Source of the DNA: Buttiauxella warmboldiae
Lineage (GTDB): Bacteria > Pseudomonadota > Gammaproteobacteria > Enterobacterales > Enterobacteriaceae
Length of the DNA: 64,000 nt
Direction of reading: 5' to 3'
NCBI RefSeq assembly: GCF_003818135.1
Contig: NZ_RPOH01000042.1
Location: 18,328-82,327 of the forward strand
The notes below the pieces were generated by a model. The model did not search any database. It was not told the DNA's origin and worked only from the letters and a program-made list of their open reading frames with translations. Shown in pieces: positions 39,730 to 47,472 of this stretch. The translations under genes were made by a program, and so were the position numbers. Position 1 is the first letter of the stretch. Every line of letters starts with the position of its first letter.

Positions 39730-40305
39730 TTTATTTTGTTTAGGCTTGATGAAAAGATAGAGGCTAGTCATAACAGATATCGCATGAATCAGGCAGTATT
39801 TAATCAAGATGATGTGAATATCACCCTCTATCCAAAAATCGGAGCGGACTGGCAACTTGACTGGATGCAGAAATGCAAAGCCAGTCATTATGGCTAACAC
39901 TCTACATTACAGTGAGTTATGGCGCCAGCCCCCTTCAATGTAGTAGTTGTTGAGAAAGGTCTGCCCGTTTATCGAAACCATTAATTATTCCCAATAGGTA
40001 CGTTTAACCTGCAGCGATATCCATGCATTCAACGCGGCTATTTCACTGATAAGCGCCCTGCTCTTCTGCACACTCGTCTTATATTCGGATACTCCCGGCT
40101 ACCAGCAAGTAAGACTCAATCAAAAAGATCACGATGAGGACAGAACCCCGTAATAGGCACGGTAAAATTTTCCAGCAGCGATCGCTGTATTGTTGGTTGC
40201 CGCAGCGTTTAATCGTCGGGAGATATCATCTTATCCGCATCCCGGTTCAGCGGGTAAAGCTCAGGGCTCACTCATTCCATACCCAGTGATTCAGACGAGG
40301 AACCA
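39730..40305. other. Degraded DNA between the arabinan cluster and the core
   Basis: 576 bases with no intact gene. Protein-like fragments occur on the minus strand in changing frames: DISRRLNAAATNNTAIAAGK..., then YKTSVQKSRALISEIAALNA..., then SINGQTFLNNYYIEGGWRHN ending at a stop near 39920. This looks like one gene broken by frameshifts and stops; I cannot identify it. On the plus strand a 37-codon frame (39784-39897, MNQAVFNQDDVNITLYP) is also unrecognised. The region probably marks the decayed right side of the acquired segment. Confidence 0.35.
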
Positions 40306-41151
40306 ATGAAAATAACCCTTTCAGATAACAGGCAAACTGAAATAAACGTTGAAGTATTTGGTGAAGGAGAACCCGTATTGTTTTTGCACGGTGGGCCGGG
40401 CTGTTGCCACGATTCTTATGCCTCCTTTTTTAAACCCCTTAGCGAACATTGCCAGATTATCTATTTTGACCAGATAGCATGCGGTTCTTCTGACTGGTCG
40501 ATAAGCGGCGAATACCATATTGCTCATGAACTTGAAGTTATCGAAGCCATACGTCTGCAGCTCGGCCATAAGCGCCTGACCGTGGTGGGGGAATCATGGG
40601 GAACCATGCTTGGTTTACAATATGCGTCTCACTATCCTGAACAAATCAACCACCTGATATTACTCTCAAGCGTAGGCTCCGGGCTTGAGCAAATGCGTTT
40701 ATTTGGTGAACGGCTAAGTGCAAAAATATCCGATAAAGACCGCACGGCTTTACAGGAAATTGAAGCCCGTATTAACCACGGAGAAATGAAACAGCAGGAC
40801 GGGATGGCCGCTTGCCAGAATATTTACAACCGCTATTACCTGTTCAATCCTGCAAACCAGGCAAAGATTATTCAACAGCCGATAAACTTTGAACAGCATC
40901 ATCGCGTGCTGGAACGCTTTGATACTGAACTGGATTTTCTTACACGCCTTGAGCAATTACGCAAGGTGAAAATCCACATGTACCAGGCCACGCATGATTT
41001 GATTAACCCTCGGGATATTGACGAAATTCTTGTCAGTAAACTCAATCCAGTCACATTCAAAGCGGTACCAGAATGCGGCCACTGGATTTATCTGGAACAA
41101 ACGGACTATATCAACGATGAAATTTTGCGCATCGTGTTGTCCGGCCATTAA
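40306..41151 (+). CDS. Alpha/beta hydrolase of the proline iminopeptidase (S33) type
   Basis: 281-residue cytoplasmic hydrolase. The oxyanion motif HGGPG is at about residues 29-33, typical of proline iminopeptidases and related amidases. The nucleophile elbow is GESWG and the C-terminal His is in ECGHWIY. Substrate may be an N-terminal proline peptide or another small amide or ester. A ribosome site (GAGGAA) precedes the start. Composition is back to core-like values. Confidence 0.82.
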   Translation: MKITLSDNRQTEINVEVFGEGEPVLFLHGGPGCCHDSYASFFKPLSEHCQIIYFDQIACGSSDWSISGEYHIAHELEVIEAIRLQLGHKRLTVVGESWGTMLGLQYASHYPEQINHLILLSSVGSGLEQMRLFGERLSAKISDKDRTALQEIEARINHGEMKQQDGMAACQNIYNRYYLFNPANQAKIIQQPINFEQHHRVLERFDTELDFLTRLEQLRKVKIHMYQATHDLINPRDIDEILVSKLNPVTFKAVPECGHWIYLEQTDYINDEILRIVLSGH

Positions 41152-41283
41152 AAGTCTGTCTGAAGAGCGGGCTTGATGGCAGCATGCTGCAAAATATCGC
41201 CCGCGAAAATAACCTTTCAGAAACGGCGTTTGTGGTAAGCAGGCTAAAGGTTGCGCTTTATGGGAAAAGCGCCCTGTCAGCTT

Positions 41284-42894
41284 TTATATGTCGATAAACA
41301 GCAAACGCCTGCGGGATACGGTGGATTTTTCAAATACGGCTTTTGCCATTAAAGCGCCTATTTCCGCACATGCCGTCAGCCCCTGAATAAATGGCCGGTC
41401 ATGCATCAGCCAGGGTAGCGCACCGAATGCAATACGCCCACGAACCGCTGCGGGTTCTTGCAGCGTGTAGTCGTCACTGACATCGGGAATATCATCACCG
41501 GTCAACTCAAGCTGCCTGCGTAACGTCGGGAATGGAAGATCTTTAGTCTTTAAGGGTTTTTGACCACGGGCATCAATAAAAATATCAAACACATGCTCTT
41601 GTTGTTGAGTGCAAATCCGCGTCTGGCTCTCTTGTATCTCCATCTCATAATCCTGACCGAGAGTAAGAATAGTGATAATTCCAGCCTCGCGTAAGGCCAG
41701 TAAACGACGAATTGATTGCGAAGGAATTGCCGCATAATTATCGATAAATACTCGAGCAAGCCCTGCGCTGAATCTTTTGCGATCCCGCTCGTTAAGGTGG
41801 GGTACGATTTCCTGCACGGTTTCATGTAACCGGAGGATCGCATAACGCCATGGCACGGTACGTCGCTCACGCTTGTTAGCTTCGACTTCATGCAGGTTCA
41901 ACTCAGCCCAATGAAACGGATCGCTGTTTTTCCGGGTGGCAAACCAGGTATCAGTAAAACTATCGGCATCCAGTGAACGCAGCCCCACCTGTTCGCTCCA
42001 TAGCGGATCGGCCTGTTCTATTTCCTTAGCCATCAGGCCAAACACCCGGTCAAGCAAACCGTCTGCACCGGCAGCAATCTCGTGATTTATTGCCGCTTCA
42101 GTCACGATATTTAAGGGTTGATAGGGAATGGGGCAATAAAAATCCGCTTCCGGCAGAAAGCCTGAGCGTGACATAAGCACGAGGTTAAGCGCTTCGCTTC
42201 CATGATCGAGCTTGAACTGCGTGCGCTCGCCATCGATTTCAACAAACTCACCATGCTGGATCACCACCGCCATTGCCGCATCCAGGCCACTTAAAGAGGT
42301 TCCCATGATGCCAACCCTGCACGCGGGAATTTTCGCCTCCATCAGCCCAGACCACGGGCTGGGGAAGAAGGTACGGGTTGATTCCTCCTCATCAGGCCAG
42401 ACATGTCCAGTGGCAATCACCGCGAGATCGAACTGCTCTGCCGCTCTTGCCTTTGCCGTCCACAGCTTCACGCCCCCTTCAGTGGCTTCCAGATCGGTGA
42501 CTTTACATAACTCATTAACCGTCACCTCAAACCCCTGCGCCCTCGCCTGAGACACCAGTTGCAAAAACTGGTTGCGGAAATATTCACCCAGCAGAATACG
42601 CGGCAGGAACTGGCGAATATGAAGTGAGGCACGCTGCACTCCATAGCGAGCCAGATGGGATTCATTCTGACTCAGTAGCCAGTCGATGTAGCTCGAAAAA
42701 ATAGGCGGAATTTCTATACTGGCAATATTTGCCAGCATCATTCGGGAATTATCTTCATCGCTGTAAGGCATGCCTACTCCAGCCTCGCTGCCTTGCTCAT
42801 ACACCGAAACGGAAAGGGGCTCATTGTTTTTCAGGAGCGAAAAAAAAGTATAAATTCCCGTTGGGCCAGCACCAATAATCGCCACTTTTTTCAT
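41284..42894 (-). CDS. ydhS: FAD/NAD(P)-binding protein YdhS
   Basis: 536-residue flavoprotein-like protein close to E. coli YdhS over its whole length. The dinucleotide-binding motif GAGPTG is at residues 8-13 (VAIIGAGPTGIYTFFSL), and a second glycine-rich motif GIMGTSLSGLDAA occurs mid-protein, as in the NAD_binding_9 family. I chose the ATG at 42894, which follows AGAGGAAT and aligns with the E. coli start; the frame stays open 11 codons upstream. Its reaction is unknown. Confidence 0.9.
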   Translation of the reverse strand: MKKVAIIGAGPTGIYTFFSLLKNNEPLSVSVYEQGSEAGVGMPYSDEDNSRMMLANIASIEIPPIFSSYIDWLLSQNESHLARYGVQRASLHIRQFLPRILLGEYFRNQFLQLVSQARAQGFEVTVNELCKVTDLEATEGGVKLWTAKARAAEQFDLAVIATGHVWPDEEESTRTFFPSPWSGLMEAKIPACRVGIMGTSLSGLDAAMAVVIQHGEFVEIDGERTQFKLDHGSEALNLVLMSRSGFLPEADFYCPIPYQPLNIVTEAAINHEIAAGADGLLDRVFGLMAKEIEQADPLWSEQVGLRSLDADSFTDTWFATRKNSDPFHWAELNLHEVEANKRERRTVPWRYAILRLHETVQEIVPHLNERDRKRFSAGLARVFIDNYAAIPSQSIRRLLALREAGIITILTLGQDYEMEIQESQTRICTQQQEHVFDIFIDARGQKPLKTKDLPFPTLRRQLELTGDDIPDVSDDYTLQEPAAVRGRIAFGALPWLMHDRPFIQGLTACAEIGALMAKAVFEKSTVSRRRLLFIDI

Positions 42895-43353
42895 TCTTAT
42901 TCCTCTGCCGTTATTTATCTCATCCATGCAGATTTAAGATCAGGCTTAGCTAACGACTTCCGGCAACGCCTCTGCCAGACAATTATCCTGGTCACACATG
43001 GTTTTCCTGCGGCACTACGCATCCCTTTCGTATCATGCACCTAATAGCGTAGTTGGTTTCTGCACGGTTAAAACCACAGAACAATATTTATCCATAACTA
43101 TTTATCTATAAAAATGGATAGATCCCGAAGAAAGAAAAGAAATCAATAAATCATCCTGTTGTTATTTATTATTTTATGGTTAATTTCAGCATATACATCA
43201 TTTATGCCACACTCATCACACAAATGACCACGACAGCATAATAGTCCATATCTCTGTCAGCCCGGTGTAAGACGGTTATAAGCAAGTTCTTATACAGTTC
43301 AACAACGGTTTTCGGAAAGCACAGTGAGCTTCCGCGATTGACGGAGAATAGTT
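42895..43353. other. Intergenic region ydhS - araE remnant
   Basis: 459 bases without a supported gene; AT-rich stretch around 43080-43260. It would hold the ydhS promoter on the left and the old araE promoter on the right. Confidence 0.5.
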
Positions 43354-43562
43354 ATGTCTAATGAAGTCTTGCCTGGTCGTCCTGTTCATCTCAACATCAA
43401 AGTACGCGATTCGCGCCGAATGACGCTGTTTGTTTCCGTTCCGCAGCGGTGGCGGGGCTGCTGTTTGGGCTGGATATCGGCGTGATTTCCGGGGCGTTGC
43501 CCTTTATTACTCAGCACTTTACTTTATCCAGCCAGCAACAGGAGTGGGTGGCCAGTAGTTGA
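43354..43562 (+). pseudogene. araE: Truncated arabinose:proton symporter AraE
   Basis: The start [10 protein letters not shown] leads to [11 protein letters not shown], then one missing base near 43442 shifts the frame. The neighbouring frame continues [26 protein letters not shown] and QQEWVASS before a stop. This matches AraE residues about 15-65; the remaining 400 residues are gone, yet a terminator hairpin like that of a complete gene follows at once. So the gene suffered both a frameshift and a large internal deletion. Confidence 0.85.
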
Positions 43563-43567
43563 TGCGA

Positions 43568-43604
43568 AAAACCAGCCAGGTCTTAAATAACCAGAGCTGG
43601 TTTT
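43568..43604 (+). terminator. Terminator after the araE remnant
   Basis: A perfect 9-bp stem AAAACCAGC/GCTGGTTTT ends in Ts. The A-rich left arm also lets it terminate the leftward diguanylate cyclase gene. Confidence 0.75.
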
Positions 43605-43622
43605 GTCATGAGCTACCCCACG

Positions 43623-45026
43623 TTAAAGCGTATGTTCTATACCGAGCGAGTAGCTTTCAATACGGTTGCGCCCGTTGTTTTTTGCCTGATATAACATTTT
43701 ATCGGCTTTATTAATAAGCCATTGGTAGTCAGGATGATTATCAAACTCGGCAAGCCCGGCACTGATGGTGATGTTAAATGAGGTATTTACATCAACTTCA
43801 ATCACCTGGCTGGCAATATCATTGCGTAACCGCTCCATAAGCGTTTGTGCCTGGGCTAGCGGGGTTTCCACCAGCAATAGCATAAATTCTTCACCGCCAT
43901 AGCGGAAAACATAATCACTACTGCGAACATGCTCATGCAACCACACAGCGATGCTTTTTAGCGTGTTATCCCCTACGCTGTGGCCATAGCTATCATTAAT
44001 TTGTTTAAAATAATCGATATCCAGCAGGGCAATAGTAAAAGACTTACCGGAACCGATGGATAAAGCAATCTCACGTCTCATAATCGTCGGGATAAAACGT
44101 CTGGTGAGCAGCCTGGTCAGCGGATCTTTACCATTCTCACTTTTCACAATCTCTTCAAATATTGAGCTAAGAATCATATTGACCTGCTCTACATCCTGTC
44201 TTAACAGGCGTAGCAGGTGGATTCGACTCAGCATATCAGCAGAGTCGTTAGCAAATTCAGTCGCAATCAACCGATCTATTTTTTGGATTAACGAATCAAT
44301 TTTGTGAATTAAATCTGGCTGTCTGAATATATGCTGGCCTTTATGGGAAAACCATAAACCAAATTCAGAATCACTGAGCAGCACTCGTTCCTCAAAAGGT
44401 AACTCAGTGGCAACATTATAAATAAATTGATTTTCCCAGTCTTTTAAAGCGCCGAGCTGCCGCTCGCGTTCGACGCTCATATCATCGTAAACCGTCAGCA
44501 GGCGAAAATGCTCCTGATCGTGCATCATTTTCTGATGTGATGGCGTAAAGGCGACGGTCATCACTTCAATAGCTGAATCTATTGCCATGCCGCTAAAAAA
44601 TATCGCCTGGTTAATTTCTGCAGCCGTGAGTTGCGCTTTACTTAATAGCAGCTGAAAAAGCTCATATTTCAGCTTGCGGGCGCCACGGGCAACCAGCTCG
44701 ATAGGCAGGCCGATACGGGCGTGCACTTCGCCAACCTTACGTTGATGCGCAATGAGTTCAGAGAGATCCTCACGTGAGCTCCCCAAAACTTTACGCAACC
44801 AGTTAATCATGCTGGCGCTCAGCCGCTCTTCAACCTGAGAGGTGCTAAGAAATAGCTGTGCCTTCTCATCCTGCAACATATATTGATAATAAGCATCAAC
44901 CAGGGAGCCGATCTCCTCATCACTAAGGGCGATGAGTGTCTGATGAGTTGCAGTATTTGTTTTATTAATTAACAACTGCCACTCATTTTTAATAACATCA
45001 TAATTAACAGGCTGGGTGTTTTTCAT
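43623..45026 (-). CDS. Globin-coupled sensor diguanylate cyclase (DosC-like)
   Basis: 467 residues in three parts. Residues 1-160 are a globin-type haem sensor with proximal His102 in KVGEVHARIGLP. Residues about 165-300 are a middle helical domain. Residues 300-467 are a GGDEF domain. The active site GGEEF is at 377-381 and the inhibitory RxxD site (RSSD) at 368-371, so the enzyme should make cyclic di-GMP and be feedback-inhibited. The layout equals E. coli DosC (YddV), which responds to oxygen, but no dosP phosphodiesterase is adjacent. Confidence 0.9.
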   Translation of the reverse strand: MKNTQPVNYDVIKNEWQLLINKTNTATHQTLIALSDEEIGSLVDAYYQYMLQDEKAQLFLSTSQVEERLSASMINWLRKVLGSSREDLSELIAHQRKVGEVHARIGLPIELVARGARKLKYELFQLLLSKAQLTAAEINQAIFFSGMAIDSAIEVMTVAFTPSHQKMMHDQEHFRLLTVYDDMSVERERQLGALKDWENQFIYNVATELPFEERVLLSDSEFGLWFSHKGQHIFRQPDLIHKIDSLIQKIDRLIATEFANDSADMLSRIHLLRLLRQDVEQVNMILSSIFEEIVKSENGKDPLTRLLTRRFIPTIMRREIALSIGSGKSFTIALLDIDYFKQINDSYGHSVGDNTLKSIAVWLHEHVRSSDYVFRYGGEEFMLLLVETPLAQAQTLMERLRNDIASQVIEVDVNTSFNITISAGLAEFDNHPDYQWLINKADKMLYQAKNNGRNRIESYSLGIEHTL

Positions 45027-45361
45027 AAGTGTAACATTTATTCTTCGCGAGATATTATTTCTATTAAGAAATGCTCTTAGTGGCCGGGATAATATATCAG
45101 CCAGGATTTTTTGTATAATTTTATAATATTTATAAGGTTGATATTTTTAGCGTATTAATGTCATCAGGCTAAAAGCCCCTTATCCTTAGCCCCCTCTGTG
45201 CAAAAGAGCGCCATCCTCGGGATAAAAGCAATACTAACATCACGATAGCTGCGAATTTTTACCTTTTCTTTCTTTGAGCATTGGCAAAAATCACGAACCT
45301 GAACCATAGTTTAAACGTTAGGAAAACACACTATGTTCCACCATCAAAAATGAGGTTCATC
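45027..45361. other. Intergenic region between the cyclase and the BhsA-like gene
   Basis: 335 AT-rich bases with no gene supported. It contains the divergent promoters. The upstream extension of the BhsA-like frame is not credible as protein. Confidence 0.5.
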
Positions 45362-45640
45362 ATGAAGATAGCACAAGCCATTTTTGCCACAATTGCTTTA
45401 GGTTCCCTCTCATTCGGTGCCATCTCGGCAGAGTTGTTGAGTAAAGAAGATTTTAAACAACATCAAGACCAGTATGTGAAAGTGGGAAGTATTACTACCT
45501 CTGGTGAAACTTCACCGAGTGACGCTAAAGAAGAACTCTCCAAAAAAGCTGATGCGCTTGGCGGTCAATTTTATGTCGTCACCTCTGCAGATACCGACAA
45601 TAAAATCCACGGTACCGCAGACGTGTACAACAAGAAGTAA
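45362..45640 (+). CDS. DUF1471 (YdgH/BhsA/McbA family) periplasmic protein
   Basis: 92 residues with a signal peptide cleaved near AISAE and a DUF1471 domain (DQYVKVGSITTSG...AKEELSKKADALGGQFYVVTSA). Members are small stress-induced periplasmic proteins affecting biofilm and envelope stress. I chose the ATG at 45362, which follows GAGG; an ATG four codons upstream is possible. Confidence 0.88.
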   Translation: MKIAQAIFATIALGSLSFGAISAELLSKEDFKQHQDQYVKVGSITTSGETSPSDAKEELSKKADALGGQFYVVTSADTDNKIHGTADVYNKK

Positions 45641-45671
45641 TCTATATCGCAGCTAACCACACAAACTAAGC

Positions 45672-45705
45672 CAGGATGAGCACTTGTCTTGTTCATCCTG
45701 TTTTT
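45672..45705 (+). terminator. Intrinsic terminator after the DUF1471 gene
   Basis: A perfect 8-bp stem CAGGATGA/TCATCCTG is followed by five Ts. Confidence 0.82.
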
Positions 45706-45805
45706 GCCGTCACTCTCATATCGCCATCCCGGCCTGAAATACCCTATACTTCCCATTCCTACCTGATTGATATGCCTGAATAACGCGGGTATCTGGGTAC
45801 CATTG

Positions 45806-47266
45806 ATGTATATATCAACACGTTTAAGAATTGTGATTCACCTGTGTGCCTTTTTGGTCGTGCTCTACAGCCTGACCATGATCCCGCCGATGTTACTGGC
45901 GTTGATTGAGAAAGAGCGCAGCCTGTTTGGTTTTCTGTATACTTTTATTATCACTTTTACGCTCGGCATCCTGTGTTGGGTAATGACCGGTCGTTCCAAC
46001 ATTCAGCTCGAAACCCGCGATGGTTTTATTATCATTGTGCTGTTCTGGCTGCTCTTTTCCGTCATCAGCGCCATGCCGCTGTGGCTTGACGATAGCTATA
46101 GCGTCTCTTTAGCAGATGCTATATTTGAAGGTGTTTCGGGCATTACCACCACCGGAGCCACCGTTTTTAACGATGTCACCCATCTGCCTAAGTCAATCCT
46201 CTATTATCGCGCCCAGCTAAATTTCGTTGGCGGTCTCGGCGTCATTGTCTTAGCTGTTGCGGTGCTGCCGCTGCTGGGTATCGGCGGGATGAAACTCTAT
46301 CAGTCTGAAATGCCTGGCCCATTTAAAGAAGAGCGCTTAACTCCCCGGCTGGCGGATACCGCCAAAAGCCTGTGGCTGACTTATCTGCTGCTGGGCGCCA
46401 CCTGTATCATGGCATACAGGCTCGCGGGAATGCCGTTTTTTGATGCGCTATGCCATGGCCTTTCCACCGTTTCATTAGGCGGGTTTTCAACAAGATCGCA
46501 AAGCATCGGCTTCTATGACAGCTACGCCATTGAGCTGGTCGCAGGGGCATTTTCACTGCTCTCAGCCATCAATTTCACGCTCTATTTTGTTGCCCTGGCG
46601 CGCCGCAGTATTAAACCCTTTCTTAAAAGTGCGGAACTGCGATTCTTTTTGCTGGTAGCAAGCGTGGTGATTGTCATTATTACCCTTGAGGTGTGGCGTG
46701 CCGGGATGTATGCCCTGCCTGCGTCTTTCGTACATGCCTTTTTCCTGACCAGCTCGATGATTACCGATAACGGTCTTTCAACTGGCGATTACGCCTCCTG
46801 GCCGGTACACACCATTGTTCTGCTGCTATCGGCCAGCTTCTTTGGCGGCTGCGTCGGGTCCACCTGCGGCGGGGTTAAAGCGCTACGCTTCCTGGTGTTA
46901 TTTAAACAAACCCGCCACGAAGTCCATCAGCTGGCGCACCCGCGCGCCATTATGAGCATTCGTATCGGCAACTCGCCGGTCAATGACCGAGTGCTGCGTT
47001 CCGTATGGAGCTTTTTCTTTCTCTATGTGGTCTGCACCTGCTTTTTTATCTGGGTTTTAAATTTGCAGGGTTATGACCTGCTGACCTCTTTTGCCACGGT
47101 TGCCGCCTGTATCAACAATATGGGGCTGGGTTTTGGTGAGACGGCATCAGGATTTGGCACGTTAAGCGATAGCGCGAAGTATCTGATGTGCGCGGCGATG
47201 TTACTGGGCCGTCTGGAGATCTATCCGGTGTTGATTCTCTTCTCGCGAACCTTCTGGCGAAGCTAA
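45806..47266 (+). CDS. trkG: Potassium uptake protein TrkG
   Basis: Trk-system potassium translocating subunit of the SKT superfamily. Selectivity-filter-like P loops are visible (GVSGITTTGATV, STVSLGGFSTRS, SSMITDNGLSTGD, NNMGLGFGET). It aligns closely with E. coli TrkG rather than TrkH. The ATG at 45806 gives 486 residues against 485; the frame is open to a TTG at 45767. In K-12 trkG is inside the Rac prophage, here it stands between a BhsA-like gene and fdnG with no prophage genes nearby. It needs TrkA, which is not in the window. Confidence 0.92.
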   Translation: MYISTRLRIVIHLCAFLVVLYSLTMIPPMLLALIEKERSLFGFLYTFIITFTLGILCWVMTGRSNIQLETRDGFIIIVLFWLLFSVISAMPLWLDDSYSVSLADAIFEGVSGITTTGATVFNDVTHLPKSILYYRAQLNFVGGLGVIVLAVAVLPLLGIGGMKLYQSEMPGPFKEERLTPRLADTAKSLWLTYLLLGATCIMAYRLAGMPFFDALCHGLSTVSLGGFSTRSQSIGFYDSYAIELVAGAFSLLSAINFTLYFVALARRSIKPFLKSAELRFFLLVASVVIVIITLEVWRAGMYALPASFVHAFFLTSSMITDNGLSTGDYASWPVHTIVLLLSASFFGGCVGSTCGGVKALRFLVLFKQTRHEVHQLAHPRAIMSIRIGNSPVNDRVLRSVWSFFFLYVVCTCFFIWVLNLQGYDLLTSFATVAACINNMGLGFGETASGFGTLSDSAKYLMCAAMLLGRLEIYPVLILFSRTFWRS

Positions 47267-47322
47267 TACGTGATTTCCGGCAATGGATTGCCGGGGTTAT
47301 CGCACAACACATTAAACGCACA

Positions 47323-47338
47323 TACTCCTTAAGGTTAT
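47323..47338 (+). promoter_or_regulatory. NarL-type site upstream of fdnG
   Basis: TACTCCTTAAGGTTAT begins with a perfect NarL heptamer (TACYNMT) and repeats the E. coli fdnG 7-2-7 site (TACTCCT-TA-AGGGGTA) with a degenerate second half. A further heptamer TACCCAT lies at 47357-47363. Confidence 0.6.
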
Positions 47339-47396
47339 TGGAAACCACGTCCCCTCTACCCATTAAGTAGCAGTTCACTGCCCAATGCTTAGCGAA

Positions 47397-47410
47397 TTGA
47401 TTTTGCTCAA
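47397..47410 (+). promoter_or_regulatory. FNR site upstream of fdnG
   Basis: TTGATTTTGCTCAA matches 9 of the 10 defined FNR bases. It lies 63-76 bases before the fdnG start, suitable for class II activation under anaerobiosis. Confidence 0.7.
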
Positions 47411-47472
47411 TAACCCCCCTGCCGCAGTTGCTATTTTCGCCGCCATTCATACGTCATAACAATGAGGTTACG

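Noticed and set aside
32976..40305. Active prophage or genomic island
   Set aside because: Only an integrase fragment is present; there are no phage structural, replication or transposase genes, and no repeat of the tRNA end was found.
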